The notes under the pieces: generated by a model | Database searches by the model: none | Told to the model about the DNA's origin: nothing | What the model saw: only the letters and a program-made list of their open reading frames with translations | In this document: positions 53,307 through 62,976 of the stretch, in pieces | How positions within the stretch are numbered: position 1 is the first letter of the stretch | How the letters are laid out: the number at the start of each line of letters is the position of its first letter | Made by a program: the position numbers and the translations under genes | From: Ruegeria sp. HKCCD4315 | Lineage (GTDB): Bacteria > Pseudomonadota > Alphaproteobacteria > Rhodobacterales > Rhodobacteraceae | Reading direction: 5' to 3' | Length of the DNA: 64,000 nt | NCBI RefSeq assembly: GCF_013112245.1 | Contig: NZ_WVRN01000001.1 | Coordinates: 3,042,501-3,106,500, forward strand

Positions 53307-54821
53307 ATGTCCGTTTTCTTACGCCGCAGTTGCGGTGCAGCTTTGGCCTATGCCTTAGCCATTCAGGGTGCGTTTGCCGACCTGACGGCTGATGATGTCT
53401 GGGCCAATTGGCAAGGCTATTTCACCTCGATGGGATACACCGTCACGGGCGACGAAAGCTCGACAGGTCGCGTAACCACCATTTCGAACATGACACTTTC
53501 ATTGGCACTGCCCGAAGAGGACGGGCAATTCCAAATGGTCATGCCAGAGATGACGCTGACGGAAAACGGTGACGGAACAGTGACTGTCGGTGTGCCGGAA
53601 AACTTTCCAATGGTCGTCACGGGTCAGGCTGAGGAAGGCGACTTTTCGGCGACTGTGAACTACACTCACAAACAGTTGAACATGGTGGTTTCGGGCTCTC
53701 CCGAAGACATGACCTATGACTACACCGCCGATACGCTGGGTGTAGTATTGGACTCGATCGAGGTCGAGGGCGAAGCGGTCCCGGATGATGTCTTTAACCT
53801 GGCGGTTGAGGCGAATGATCTGACAGGCAGCTCACGCATGCAGATTGCAGAAAACCGCGATCTCACCCAGACGTTCAACGCAGCCAGCCTGACCTACAAC
53901 ATGAATTTTCAGGATCCTGAAAGTGGCGAAACCGGATTGATCAATGGTCAGCTGGACCAACTGGCGTTCGAGGGCGAAAACGTGTTTCCGAAAGACATTG
54001 ACCTTTCGGATCCGCAGTCCTTCTACGAGGCCGGTTTTGCCTTCGACGGCATCTTTACCTACGCTTCGGGCAGCACCGACTTGAGCGGCACCAGCGAAGG
54101 TCAGGCGTTCTCGATGAACAGTACGTCGGAAGGCGGACGCTTTGCCGCTACCATCGACTCTCAGAAACTGGTCTATGATATCGACCAAAACAGCACGAAA
54201 CTTGCGGTGACGACCGCAGACCTGCCCTTCCCGATTGAGATCTCAATGGCCAAGGCCGGGCTCAACTTTGAGTTCCCGGTTCAGCAATCGGACGAGGTTC
54301 AGCCGTTTGGGTTGGGATTCAATCTGACCGATTTCACGATGTCAGACGTGCTGTGGGGCATTTTCGACCCCGCAGGCGCGCTGCCGCGTGATCCGGCAAC
54401 GATTGCCCTGGATGCAACCGGAACGGCAAAGGTTCTGATGAACATCTTTGATCCGGAAATCGACATCGAGTCAGACGAAGCTCCGGGAGAGCTGCATTCT
54501 CTGAAAATCAACGAGCTTCTGGTGTCTTTGGTCGGTGCGAAACTGACAGGTGATGGCGATTTCGCGTTCGACAATTCGAACACCGAAGAATTTGACGGTC
54601 TGCCCAGCCCAAGCGGCGTTGCGAACCTTCAGCTTGTCGGCGCCAACCAGTTGATCGACACCCTGATCGGCATGGGCATCATTTCGGACAATGACGCCTT
54701 GGGCGCCCGGATGATGATGGGTCTGATGGCAGTTCCGGGCGAACAACCCGACACACTGAACTCGACCATCGAATTTACCGAAGATGGCCAGATTCTGGCA
54801 AATGGTCAGCGCCTTAAGTAA
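53307..54821 (+). CDS. Secreted DUF2125-like protein
   Basis: 504 residues. Signal peptide MSVFLRRSCGAALAYALAIQ to AFA (about 1-24), then a beta-rich, acidic protein with repeated statements such as TADDVWANWQGYFTSMGYTV and long stretches of alternating hydrophobic/polar residues, matching the DUF2125 group of roseobacters. Probably periplasmic or surface located; no enzymatic motif found. A classic terminator follows the stop, so it is monocistronic. Confidence 0.72.
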   Translation: MSVFLRRSCGAALAYALAIQGAFADLTADDVWANWQGYFTSMGYTVTGDESSTGRVTTISNMTLSLALPEEDGQFQMVMPEMTLTENGDGTVTVGVPENFPMVVTGQAEEGDFSATVNYTHKQLNMVVSGSPEDMTYDYTADTLGVVLDSIEVEGEAVPDDVFNLAVEANDLTGSSRMQIAENRDLTQTFNAASLTYNMNFQDPESGETGLINGQLDQLAFEGENVFPKDIDLSDPQSFYEAGFAFDGIFTYASGSTDLSGTSEGQAFSMNSTSEGGRFAATIDSQKLVYDIDQNSTKLAVTTADLPFPIEISMAKAGLNFEFPVQQSDEVQPFGLGFNLTDFTMSDVLWGIFDPAGALPRDPATIALDATGTAKVLMNIFDPEIDIESDEAPGELHSLKINELLVSLVGAKLTGDGDFAFDNSNTEEFDGLPSPSGVANLQLVGANQLIDTLIGMGIISDNDALGARMMMGLMAVPGEQPDTLNSTIEFTEDGQILANGQRLK

Positions 54822-54829
54822 AGTTGGGA

Positions 54830-54860
54830 AAAGGGCTGCATACCTTGCAGCCCTTTCTTA
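54830..54860 (+). terminator. Intrinsic terminator of the DUF2125-like gene
   Basis: AAAGGGCTGCA (54830-54840) / TGCAGCCCTTT (54846-54856), loop TACCT, then CTTA. Perfect 11-bp stem, nine bases after the stop. Confidence 0.85.
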
Positions 54861-54985
54861 CGTTTTCCACCCAAAATCACTGTAACCGGGTGGGTTCTTC
54901 AAAATCCTCATCACACAATCCGGTCACGGGTCTTGCGACACGGGCGGTCCAAGGCTAGGTCGTTGGACATAAATCCGGAGGCCAC

Positions 54986-56332
54986 ATGACCCGCACACCA
55001 GAAGAAATCAGCCAGCAATTGCTTGATGTGGCCCGCAAGGCAGGCGCGGAGGCAGCAGATGCCATCGTGCTTGACGGCTCCTCGGTCGCGGTTGAGGTGC
55101 GCAGCGGCGCACTGGAACATGCGGAACGCTCGGAAGGCACAGATCTGGGGCTGCGGGTTTTTCTGGGTAAACGGTCTGCCATCGTATCCAGTTCCGACAG
55201 CCGCCCGGAAACCCTGCACGCAATGGCTGAACGCGCTGTGGCCATGGCCAAAGAAGCCCCTGAAGATCCCTTTTCCGGGCTGGCAGAAAGTGACCAGTTG
55301 GTAAGTGACTGGGATTTGCAATCGCTTGAGATGCTGGACCCAACCCCCGCCCCATCCGCCGAAACCCTGATGCAGGATGCTCTGACAGCCGAAGCCGCAG
55401 CAATGGCTGTGCCGGGTGTCACTCAGGTCTCAGATGCGGCGGCAAGCTATGGAACCCACCGCGTGCATCTGGCAGCCACAAATGGGTTTGCCGGCGGATA
55501 CGAACGCAGCAGCCGGTCTGTGTCTTGCGTTGCGATTTCGGGCGAAGGCACCGGGATGGAACGGGATTACGACGGCGACAGTCGGACGTTTCAGTCCGAT
55601 CTGCGCAGCGCCGACGAAATCGGGCGCACGGCAGGCGAACGCGCCGTACAACAGGTTGGCGCACGCAAGCCCGAAACCGGCAGTTTCCCAGTGTTGTTTG
55701 ATGAACGCATCTCGTCGTCTCTTATCGGCCATATGCTGGCCGCCAGTAATGGCGCGGCTATTGCGCGGGGTGCGTCCTGGCTGAAGGATTGTCTGGGTCA
55801 AGAGGTTCTGCCCGCGCACCTGTCCATCATCGAAGACCCCCATCGCCCGCGGATCTCGGGCTCGCGCCCTTTTGATGCCGAGGGCTTGCCGACACAGCGT
55901 CGAGCGATTGTAGAAAACGGTGTCCTCACCGGCTGGACGCTGGACCTGTCCAGCGCCCGCAAGCTGGACATGGTGTCGACAGGTAACGCCGCGCGCGGCG
56001 TGTCCGGCCCGCCGTCGCCCAGCAACTGGAACCTCAGCCTGACGCAAGGCGACCAAACCCGCGCTGATCTGTTGCGGGATATGGGCACCGGCTTGCTGGT
56101 CACATCCATGATCGGATCGACGATCAACCCCAACACCGGTGACTATTCCCGTGGGGCCTCTGGGTTCTGGGTGGAAAACGGCGAAATCACGCATCCGGTC
56201 AATGAATGCACCATCGCAGGTAACCTGCGCGACATGCTGCGCCGGATTGTTCCGGCCAATGACGCCCGCCCATATCTGTCGCGCGTGGTTCCGTCGTTGC
56301 TGATCGAAGGAATGACACTTGCCGGCAACTGA
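54986..56332 (+). CDS. pmbA: TldD/PmbA metalloprotease subunit PmbA
   Basis: 448 residues, TldE/PmbA half of the TldD/E complex that degrades CcdA-type antitoxins and matures microcins. VLDGSSVAVEVRSGALEHAERSEGTDLGLRVFLG at the N-terminus, FPVLFDERISSSLIGHMLAAS and GSRPFDAEGLPTQRRAIVENGVLTGW in the C-terminal half, and TGLLVTSMIGSTINPNTGDYSRGASGFWVENGEI. PmbA lacks the HExxxH metal motif of TldD, as here. A TldD partner is not in the window. The 3' end overlaps cysQ-like by 14 bases. Confidence 0.92.
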   Translation: MTRTPEEISQQLLDVARKAGAEAADAIVLDGSSVAVEVRSGALEHAERSEGTDLGLRVFLGKRSAIVSSSDSRPETLHAMAERAVAMAKEAPEDPFSGLAESDQLVSDWDLQSLEMLDPTPAPSAETLMQDALTAEAAAMAVPGVTQVSDAAASYGTHRVHLAATNGFAGGYERSSRSVSCVAISGEGTGMERDYDGDSRTFQSDLRSADEIGRTAGERAVQQVGARKPETGSFPVLFDERISSSLIGHMLAASNGAAIARGASWLKDCLGQEVLPAHLSIIEDPHRPRISGSRPFDAEGLPTQRRAIVENGVLTGWTLDLSSARKLDMVSTGNAARGVSGPPSPSNWNLSLTQGDQTRADLLRDMGTGLLVTSMIGSTINPNTGDYSRGASGFWVENGEITHPVNECTIAGNLRDMLRRIVPANDARPYLSRVVPSLLIEGMTLAGN

Positions 56333-57119
56333 CCTGTCCCTGCTGATTGACGCAGCGCTTGAGGCCGGCAAGATCGCCACACGGTATTCCGGGACGCAGG
56401 CGCAGCGCTGGGATAAACCCGATGGCGCCGGTCCGGTGACCGAGGCCGATCTGGCGGTCAATGCGATGCTCGAGGAGCGGCTGCGCACCGCTCGGCCAGG
56501 GTATGGTTGGTTGAGCGAAGAATCTGAGGATACGGCAGAACGGCTGGAGTGCCGCAGTGCCTTCATCATCGATCCGATTGACGGCACCCGCAGCTTTGCC
56601 GAAGGCGCACGCACTTGGGCGCATTCCATTGCCGTCGCCGATGAAGGTCGGGTGACGGCTGCTGTGGTTTACCTTCCGATGCGGGATCTGCTGTATGCCG
56701 CCGCCCAAGGAAAGGGCGCTACGCTGAATGGTGAGACGATCACCACCTCGGCCATTGCAGACTTGCAGCGCTCGGAAATTCTGGCTGCCAAACCAAATCT
56801 CGATACGCGGCATTGGCGCGATGGGCATGTGCCCCATTTCGAACGCGCCTATCGACCGTCGCTGGCCTATCGCATGGCTCTGGTCGCGCAGGGACGGTTC
56901 GATGCGATGCTGACCCTGCGCCCCAGCTGGGAATGGGATATCGCCGCCGGTGATCTGATCATCCGCGAGGCAGGCGGTATCTGTTCCGATCGGGCGGGGC
57001 AGCCCTTGGTGTTCAACAATGCCCACCCCAGGCTGAACGGTGTTATCGCTGCGAATGCGACGCTTCACGAAGAGCTGTCAAAACGGCTGGATCCAACCGG
57101 ACCCGGGATCGGAGCATGA
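56319..57119 (+). CDS. Inositol-monophosphatase family, 3'(2'),5'-bisphosphate nucleotidase-like (CysQ)
   Basis: 266 residues, Mg-dependent phosphatase. Metal ligands: GPVTEADLAVN (with Glu in LSEESED) and the IDPIDGTRSFAEG motif at about residues 83-95, plus SWEWDIAAGDLIIREAGG with the third Asp. CysQ members hydrolyse PAP; the sequence fits the alphaproteobacterial CysQ/SuhB branch but does not separate them. Start is the TTG at 56319, which has AAGGA seven bases upstream; no in-frame ATG suits. Coupled to pmbA and, by four bases, to the next gene. Confidence 0.85.
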   Translation: MPATDLSLLIDAALEAGKIATRYSGTQAQRWDKPDGAGPVTEADLAVNAMLEERLRTARPGYGWLSEESEDTAERLECRSAFIIDPIDGTRSFAEGARTWAHSIAVADEGRVTAAVVYLPMRDLLYAAAQGKGATLNGETITTSAIADLQRSEILAAKPNLDTRHWRDGHVPHFERAYRPSLAYRMALVAQGRFDAMLTLRPSWEWDIAAGDLIIREAGGICSDRAGQPLVFNNAHPRLNGVIAANATLHEELSKRLDPTGPGIGA

Positions 57120-58354
57120 GCAAACCGCGATCTTTAAGCCTTGCGGCCTACCGGGTTCTGTCATGGGGAATGCGCAACAGCGTCGGGCAACATACCAACC
57201 TGCCACGTCCCGAAGGCGAGCTTCTCTGGGTCCATGTGGCCACTCCGGGTCGTTTGCGCGCGGTGAACGATTTTTGCCACCGGTTGCTGCAAGTTCGATC
57301 CGATCTGAACTTCGTCCTGACAACACCTCCTGACACAGATTTGGACAGCTGGCCGCAACATGATTTCCTGCTGGTCAACCTGCCTCAGGACCAAAGCGGT
57401 GCTGTGCGCGGCTTCCTGGACCACTGGCGTCCGTCTATGGGGCTTTGGGTGGGCGGTGATCTGATGCCGAACATTCTGACCCGAGCCGATGAACACAACA
57501 TCCCACTGGTTCTGTTCGATGCTCAGTTCAGCGTTACCTTAGCCCGAAGCGCACGCTGGTTGCCGGATATCACGCGGGCGACGTTTGACTGTTTTCAACA
57601 CGTCATGACTGCATCGCCAGAAACAGCGCGCCAGATCCGCCGACTGGGCATTCCATCCGCCAAAGTCCATGAATCGCCTCCCCTGCGCATCAGCCCCAAC
57701 CCCAGGCCATGGCCCGAGGACGAGCTGATTGAAACCAATCACACCCTTGCCGGGCGACCCGTCTGGCTGGCGGCCTGGGTTCAGGACAAAGAATTTATCT
57801 CAGTTCTGACCGCACACCGGCAGGCCCTTCGCATGCTGCACCGGCTTGTCCTTGTGTTGCACGTGGCTGATGAACTAGAGGTCGGGCCGCTGAAACGGCG
57901 GCTTGAAACTATGGACCTGCGCTGCGTCAATTGGGACGCCGGAGAAGAGATTGAAGATACCACGCAGGTAATACTGACATCGGACCCAGAAAACCTGGGC
58001 CTGTGGTGTCGCGTGTCCACCGTCACTTTTATGGCCAGTTCGCTGGAGCGTGGCGCGGGCGGTCGTGATCCCTCTGAGTCGATTGCATTGGGATCTGCTA
58101 TTATTTACGGGCCGTTTGTTCATCGCCACGACGCTTTGTATTCTCAGCTGCGGCAGGCTGGTGCTGCCAAACAGGTCAAGACAGCAACCGAACTGGGGGA
58201 TGCTCTGATCGAACTTCTGGCACCGGATCTTGCGGCAGGCATGGCATTGGCGGGATGGCAGATGATAACCGAAGGCGCACCACAAGCAGATGCCCTGATC
58301 GAAATGGTGCAGGATATTCTGGATCAGCGGAGTGCGGAACATGCGGGCACCTGA
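57116..58354 (+). CDS. Divergent WaaA (Kdo transferase)-like glycosyltransferase
   Basis: 412 residues, GT-B fold with the Glycos_transf_N (Kdo transferase) N-terminal domain. Residues [16 protein letters not shown] (near 34-49) stand where WaaA has HxVSVGE with the catalytic Glu; here the Glu is replaced by Arg. The ELWPN motif is [16 protein letters not shown] is AWVQDKEF, and ERGGHNPLE is [16 protein letters not shown]. It may be a non-catalytic paralogue or an enzyme with a changed acceptor. It lies between cysQ and lpxK with overlaps of 4 and 14 bases, as in lipid A operons. Confidence 0.8.
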   Translation: MSKPRSLSLAAYRVLSWGMRNSVGQHTNLPRPEGELLWVHVATPGRLRAVNDFCHRLLQVRSDLNFVLTTPPDTDLDSWPQHDFLLVNLPQDQSGAVRGFLDHWRPSMGLWVGGDLMPNILTRADEHNIPLVLFDAQFSVTLARSARWLPDITRATFDCFQHVMTASPETARQIRRLGIPSAKVHESPPLRISPNPRPWPEDELIETNHTLAGRPVWLAAWVQDKEFISVLTAHRQALRMLHRLVLVLHVADELEVGPLKRRLETMDLRCVNWDAGEEIEDTTQVILTSDPENLGLWCRVSTVTFMASSLERGAGGRDPSESIALGSAIIYGPFVHRHDALYSQLRQAGAAKQVKTATELGDALIELLAPDLAAGMALAGWQMITEGAPQADALIEMVQDILDQRSAEHAGT

Positions 58355-59342
58355 TTTTTGGAACACCGCGCCGGATCATCTGGACTTCAGGGCGCGTCTG
58401 CTGGCACCGTTCGGTCATCTTTATGCCGCTGCCACGGCCCGCAGGGTCGCTTCAAAGGTCGGTGAACAGCCGGGCGTGCCGGTGATCTGTATCGGCAACC
58501 TCAATGCCGGTGGGACTGGCAAGACACCTACGGTGATCTGGACCCTCGAACAGCTTAGAAATGCATGGCACGAGCCACATGTCGTCACGCGTGGGCATGG
58601 GGGGTCGCTGGAAGGCCCGGTGCTGGTCGATCCTGCCAAACACACCGCCGCCGAGGTCGGAGATGAGCCGCTGTTGCTGGCAATGTTTGGTGAGGTTTGG
58701 GTCGCCAAGGACCGGGCCGCTGGTGCTCGGGCGGCTGCGGCTGCGGGCGCGACGGTGATCGTGCTGGACGATGGGTTTCAAAACCCTTCGGTCACCAAAG
58801 ATTTTTCCATCATCGTTGTCGATGCTCAACGCGGATTTGGAAATGGGCTTTGCTTGCCCGCCGGTCCTTTACGCGAACCTGTGAACGTTGGCTTGCAACG
58901 CGCCGATCTGGTGCTGTCACTAGGCGATAAGGCCGCGCAGAAGGCGTTTTCTTCGCAATGGAGCACCCATCTAACCGTTCCGCATGTCGCCGGAGACATT
59001 GAACCTTTGCAGACCGGCATGGATTGGACAGGGACCCGCGCACTGGCCTTTGCAGGTATCGGCTATCCCGAAAAATTCTTTCAGACCCTGCGCCGTCTGG
59101 GTGTCGAGCTGGTGCGGGCCGAAGCATTGGACGATCACCAGCCCCTGACCCAGGCCCTGATGACCCGGCTGGAAAACGAAGCACGTATGTTAGGGGCTCA
59201 GATGATTACGACCGAAAAAGACGCTGTGCGCCTGCCCCGTGCTTTCCGTAGCAAAGTGATCACGCTGCCGGTCCGGCTGCAGATACCGCAAGGCGAAAAG
59301 GTGAAAGAAATGCTGCTAACCGTAGCCCCGTCACCTAAGTAG
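58341..59342 (+). CDS. lpxK: Tetraacyldisaccharide 4'-kinase
   Basis: 333 residues. Phosphorylates the 4' position of lipid IVA precursor at the inner membrane. N-terminal hydrophobic stretch, Walker A in [13 protein letters not shown] near residues 54-66, [11 protein letters not shown] near 141, DAQRGFGNG, and [15 protein letters not shown] near 234. ATG 58341 gives GGAG at a good distance; GTG 58332 adds three residues. It ends the operon pmbA-cysQ-waaA-like-lpxK. Confidence 0.95.
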   Translation: MRAPDFWNTAPDHLDFRARLLAPFGHLYAAATARRVASKVGEQPGVPVICIGNLNAGGTGKTPTVIWTLEQLRNAWHEPHVVTRGHGGSLEGPVLVDPAKHTAAEVGDEPLLLAMFGEVWVAKDRAAGARAAAAAGATVIVLDDGFQNPSVTKDFSIIVVDAQRGFGNGLCLPAGPLREPVNVGLQRADLVLSLGDKAAQKAFSSQWSTHLTVPHVAGDIEPLQTGMDWTGTRALAFAGIGYPEKFFQTLRRLGVELVRAEALDDHQPLTQALMTRLENEARMLGAQMITTEKDAVRLPRAFRSKVITLPVRLQIPQGEKVKEMLLTVAPSPK

Positions 59343-59345
59343 GTT

Positions 59346-59370
59346 CGGCCGACCCCATTGGGGTCGACCG
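59346..59370. other. Hairpin between convergent lpxK and dsbA-type genes
   Basis: CGGCCGACCCC / GGGGTCGACCG forms an 11-pair stem with one mismatch and loop ATT (59346-59356, 59360-59370). No T tract follows on either strand, so it is a weak terminator at most. Confidence 0.4.
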
Positions 59371-59378
59371 GAAGAAGA

Positions 59379-60041
59379 TCAGCTGCCAAGCTCGGCTTCG
59401 ATCAGCTTCTTGAAATCCGCGTAGGATTGATTGTCGACCTTCTTGCCGTTCACAATGAAGGACGGGGTCGACTGAATGCCGTCGCGCTCAGCGTTTTCCT
59501 GATACCATGCAGCAAGCGTACGCGCTTTGGTGCCGTCTTGCAGGCACGCTTCAAGCTGGTCGCCGTCGATCCCGGCCAAACGACCGATCTTGCGCAGCTC
59601 GTCAACGATCTCAGCCGGACCGCCCGCGCGTGTCCACTCGGACTGCTTCTCGTAGATCACGTCGGTGAGGCCAAAAAACTTCTCCGGTCCCGCGCAACGA
59701 GCAACCATCGACGCCCACAAACCGTAACGGTCAAAATACACCTCACGATAGGTGAATTTTACCTTTCCGGTATCGATAAAGTCTTTCTTAAGCTGCTTAT
59801 ACGCGCCCTGATGAAAATTCGCACAATGCGGGCAGGTGTAAGAGGCATATTCGATGATCTCGACCGGTGCGTCTTCGGCACCCTGCACCATTTCGATGAT
59901 GGTCGAGGTATCAATATCCGCCTCCTGCGCCTCGGCAGTGCCCACCAACAGGTTGGACGAATTGGAATTTGACAGCGACAGCCAATAGCCGCCAGCGGCG
60001 ACGGCGACGGCCGCACAGATTACGGTTGCAATACGGCTCAT
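59379..60041 (-). CDS. DsbA-family thiol-disulfide oxidoreductase
   Basis: 220 residues. Signal/anchor MSRIATVICAAVAVAAGGYW, then a thioredoxin fold with the redox motif in EYASYTCPHCANFHQGAYKQLK (CPHC) near residue 70, and cis-Pro in IQSTPSFIVNGKKVDN near 193. Periplasmic; possibly a DsbA-type oxidase or BdbD-like. Fourteen bases separate it from the upstream dciA gene on the same strand, so the two are probably one transcript. Confidence 0.9.
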   Translation of the reverse strand: MSRIATVICAAVAVAAGGYWLSLSNSNSSNLLVGTAEAQEADIDTSTIIEMVQGAEDAPVEIIEYASYTCPHCANFHQGAYKQLKKDFIDTGKVKFTYREVYFDRYGLWASMVARCAGPEKFFGLTDVIYEKQSEWTRAGGPAEIVDELRKIGRLAGIDGDQLEACLQDGTKARTLAAWYQENAERDGIQSTPSFIVNGKKVDNQSYADFKKLIEAELGS

Positions 60042-60054
60042 TCTCAGCCCTTTC

Positions 60055-60561
60055 TCAGCGTTTCTGTTTGGATAAAACGTTGCATGCAAGACGTTCAAGA
60101 GCCGCGCGCAAATCTTCATCATTCACGTCGCGTGACACTTTGTCTGCTTCGGCGGCAACGTCAGGTGCAATCTGGGGTTTTGCCTGCTTCGGCTTGTGGT
60201 CGAAACTGGCTTGCCCCTCGGCAAATCCGGTCGGGGCGGTCTGGGTGATGCGGATGCGGCTGATGGCGTTGTATCCGTAAACCGCATTGACCTTACCGCG
60301 CAGTTGTTCCTTCTGCATTTCCAGCATCGGTGCCTGCGGGCCGGTGGTCAGCACGGTCAGGGTCGCACCAAAGCCGCCCTTACCATAGCCCACATTGACC
60401 GGGCGCGCGATGGCAGCGGTGTCCTGACCTACAATCTCGGCCCAATGGGTCAACAACCGCGACACAGCAAAGCCCCGGCTTTCACCGGCGCGCCGGATCT
60501 GATCATTCAGCAAAGACGCGGTGCGTTTGAACCCGCGGGTCGAGGAACGTCTGCGTTGCAT
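60055..60561 (-). CDS. dciA: DciA-type DNA helicase loader (DUF721)
   Basis: 168 residues. DUF721 domain with SRLLTHWAEIVGQDTAAIARPVNVGYGKGGFGATLTVLTT, typical of DciA. Bacteria without DnaC use DciA to load the replicative helicase DnaB. ATG 60561 precedes MQRRRSSTRGFKRT, which is a plausible start; further in-frame extension overlaps mutY region. Confidence 0.85.
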   Translation of the reverse strand: MQRRRSSTRGFKRTASLLNDQIRRAGESRGFAVSRLLTHWAEIVGQDTAAIARPVNVGYGKGGFGATLTVLTTGPQAPMLEMQKEQLRGKVNAVYGYNAISRIRITQTAPTGFAEGQASFDHKPKQAKPQIAPDVAAEADKVSRDVNDEDLRAALERLACNVLSKQKR

Positions 60562-60642
60562 CTGGTTTCCCACTCCTACACCGCTATTGTAATAGGCAGA
60601 CCATCGGGTGCCAGCGAAACCCGACAAGGAGATGAATAAAAC

Positions 60643-61698
60643 TTGCGTGATTCCCCTGAATTCACCGTCAGCGCCGCGCTTTTGGAGTGGTATGACCGCC
60701 ACGCGCGCGACATGCCATGGCGCGTCAGCCCCGCGGATCGGGCCGTAGGGGTGCGCCCTGACCCCTATCGGGTCTGGCTATCCGAAGTGATGTTGCAGCA
60801 GACCACCGTGGCGGCCGTGCGCGATTACTTCCTGCGTTTCACTACCCGCTGGCCAACGGTTCAGGCGCTGGCCGCTGCGCCGGATGAACAGGTGATGGGG
60901 GAATGGGCTGGGCTTGGGTATTATGCCCGTGCCCGTAACCTGCTGAAATGCGCCCGTGCTGTGGCCCAAGACCACGATGGCCAGTTTCCTGACACCTATG
61001 ATGCATTGCTGAAACTGCCCGGCATCGGCCCGTATACCGCCGCTGCGATCTCGGCCATTGCATTTGATCAGCCCGAAACAGTGCTGGACGGCAATGTCGA
61101 ACGGGTCATGGCCCGGTTTTATGACATTCACGACCCTTTGCCAGGGTCCAAATCTTTGCTAAAAGAAAAGGCCGAGACCCTGACGCCGACCACTCGACCC
61201 GGGGATTATGCTCAGGCTGTTATGGATTTGGGGGCCACGATCTGCACGCCGAAATCTCCGGCCTGCGGCATATGTCCGTTGCGTGACCCCTGTCAGGCCC
61301 GCATCGCAGGAACCCAGGCCGACCTTCCCCGAAAAACGCCGAAAAGGCCCAAACCCACCCGTTATGGCCACGTCTATATTGCGCGTAAGGCAGACGGGGC
61401 CATGGTTTTGGAGCGTCGGCCGGATAAGGGCCTTCTGGGCGGAATGCTGGGCTGGCCCGGATCAGAGTGGAACGATGCGCCAGCCGAAAGCGCCCCGTTC
61501 CCGGCAGATTGGGCGATCCTGCCGGCTGAAGTTCGCCATACCTTCACGCATTTCCATTTGATACTCAGGGTTTGGTCCGCCGATATCGAAGATGACAACG
61601 TCCCCGAGCACCTGACAGTGTTGGACAAGCATAGTTTCAAGCCCAGCGATCTGCCCACGGTGATGCGCAAAGCCTATGATCTGTGGAGACAACAATAA
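60643..61698 (+). CDS. mutY: A/G-specific adenine glycosylase
   Basis: 351 residues. Removes A opposite 8-oxo-G. Catalytic Glu in WLSEVMLQQTTVAAV near residue 47, helix-hairpin-helix LPGIGPYTAAAI, catalytic Asp in VLDGNVERVMARF, FeS ligands CTPKSPACGICPLRDPC (C-x6-C-x2-C-x5-C) and a C-terminal NUDIX-like 8-oxoG recognition domain from about residue 225. Start is TTG 60643; AAGGAG lies eleven bases upstream. Confidence 0.95.
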   Translation: MRDSPEFTVSAALLEWYDRHARDMPWRVSPADRAVGVRPDPYRVWLSEVMLQQTTVAAVRDYFLRFTTRWPTVQALAAAPDEQVMGEWAGLGYYARARNLLKCARAVAQDHDGQFPDTYDALLKLPGIGPYTAAAISAIAFDQPETVLDGNVERVMARFYDIHDPLPGSKSLLKEKAETLTPTTRPGDYAQAVMDLGATICTPKSPACGICPLRDPCQARIAGTQADLPRKTPKRPKPTRYGHVYIARKADGAMVLERRPDKGLLGGMLGWPGSEWNDAPAESAPFPADWAILPAEVRHTFTHFHLILRVWSADIEDDNVPEHLTVLDKHSFKPSDLPTVMRKAYDLWRQQ

Positions 61699-61760
61699 GA
61701 CCGCTGTGCAATCCATTGGGTCGCGGCTAGGTTATGTTCGAAAAAGTCGGAGCAGAGAAG

Positions 61761-62897
61761 ATGATCGCAACAGGCACACTGTCCCGCTGGCAGTCCGCAT
61801 CCCCTTTCTGGGTGTCTCTGCTATTGATCCCGCTAATCTGGTTCACCGCAATTGCCGGAGGCTGGTGGGTCCTGTTGATCCCTCTTTCGACTTGGTGGGC
61901 GTTTGCGGTTCTGGACCGGATCACCGGCCTGAACGAGCAGAATGCGGATCCGGAGACATCTGATGATGTGTTGCACTGGTACATCCTACTGACAAAGCTT
62001 TGGGTGCCGCTTCAATTCCTGACGCTCTTTGGCCTGATCTGGTATGCAACCCACACCAACCATCTGTCGACGCCCGCAAAAATCGGTCTGTTTTTCGGTA
62101 TGGGCGTCCTGTCCGGTACAATCGGGATCAACTACAGCCACGAGCTTATGCACCAGAAAAGTAGGGGCGAACGATGGCTGGGTGACATCCTTTTGGCCAT
62201 GGTGCTGTATTCTCATTTCCGGTCCGAACATCTGCTGGTCCATCACCGTTACGTGGGCACACCGCGCGATCCGGTGACGGCGCGGTACAACGAAGGGTTC
62301 CACCGCTTTTATCCCCGCGTTCTGTGGCAATGCTTTTTGTCAGCCTTCAACGCCGAACGCGACAAGCTGGCCCGTAAAGACCGGCCATGGACGGATCGCT
62401 CCAACCCGTTTTGGCGATACTGGGCCCTGCAAGGCGCGATGCTGGCGCTGGCTGCGCTGATCGGAGGGTGGGCTGGTTTGGCCCTGTTTCTGCTGCAAGC
62501 CGGAGTTGCGATCTGGCAGCTTGAGCTGGTCAACTACGTCGAACACTACGGCCTAACTCGTAAATACCTGGGCGACGGTCGGTACGAACACGTCTTGCCG
62601 CGTCATTCCTGGAATGCGGCGCATAAAGCGTCAAATTGGTTGCTGATCAATCTGCAGCGCCATTCCGACCATCACTACAAACCCAACCGTCGGTTTCCCC
62701 TGTTGCAACATCACAGACCAGACTCAGCCCCACAATTGCCGTATGGCTATCCGGTGATGACCGTTGCGGCGATGATCCCTCCGCTTTGGCGGCGGGTGAT
62801 GAACCCGCGTGTTCGGGAATGGAGACGTCACTACTATCCCGAAATTACGGATTGGCACCCTTATAACAAGGCTATGAACCAGATGCCCAAAGCGTGA
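61761..62897 (+). CDS. alkB: Alkane 1-monooxygenase (AlkB family)
   Basis: 378 residues. Membrane di-iron hydroxylase with six hydrophobic segments. The four His boxes are HELMH (about 132), HLLVHHRYVG (about 164), NYVEHYG (about 264) and RHSDHH (about 303), the AlkB order. Hydroxylates terminal carbons of n-alkanes or fatty acids with rubredoxin electrons; no rubredoxin gene is adjacent. ATG 61761 has GGAG eight bases upstream; ATG 61734 adds nine residues. The hairpin CAGCGCGC / GCGCGCTG follows at 62901-62920. Confidence 0.88.
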   Translation: MIATGTLSRWQSASPFWVSLLLIPLIWFTAIAGGWWVLLIPLSTWWAFAVLDRITGLNEQNADPETSDDVLHWYILLTKLWVPLQFLTLFGLIWYATHTNHLSTPAKIGLFFGMGVLSGTIGINYSHELMHQKSRGERWLGDILLAMVLYSHFRSEHLLVHHRYVGTPRDPVTARYNEGFHRFYPRVLWQCFLSAFNAERDKLARKDRPWTDRSNPFWRYWALQGAMLALAALIGGWAGLALFLLQAGVAIWQLELVNYVEHYGLTRKYLGDGRYEHVLPRHSWNAAHKASNWLLINLQRHSDHHYKPNRRFPLLQHHRPDSAPQLPYGYPVMTVAAMIPPLWRRVMNPRVREWRRHYYPEITDWHPYNKAMNQMPKA

Positions 62898-62976
62898 CCG
62901 CAGCGCGCGTCTGCGCGCTGTCTGGCCCAACTGTCAGCACGGCATCTTCGATGCTGTTCTGATGGGCGGGAGGGTT

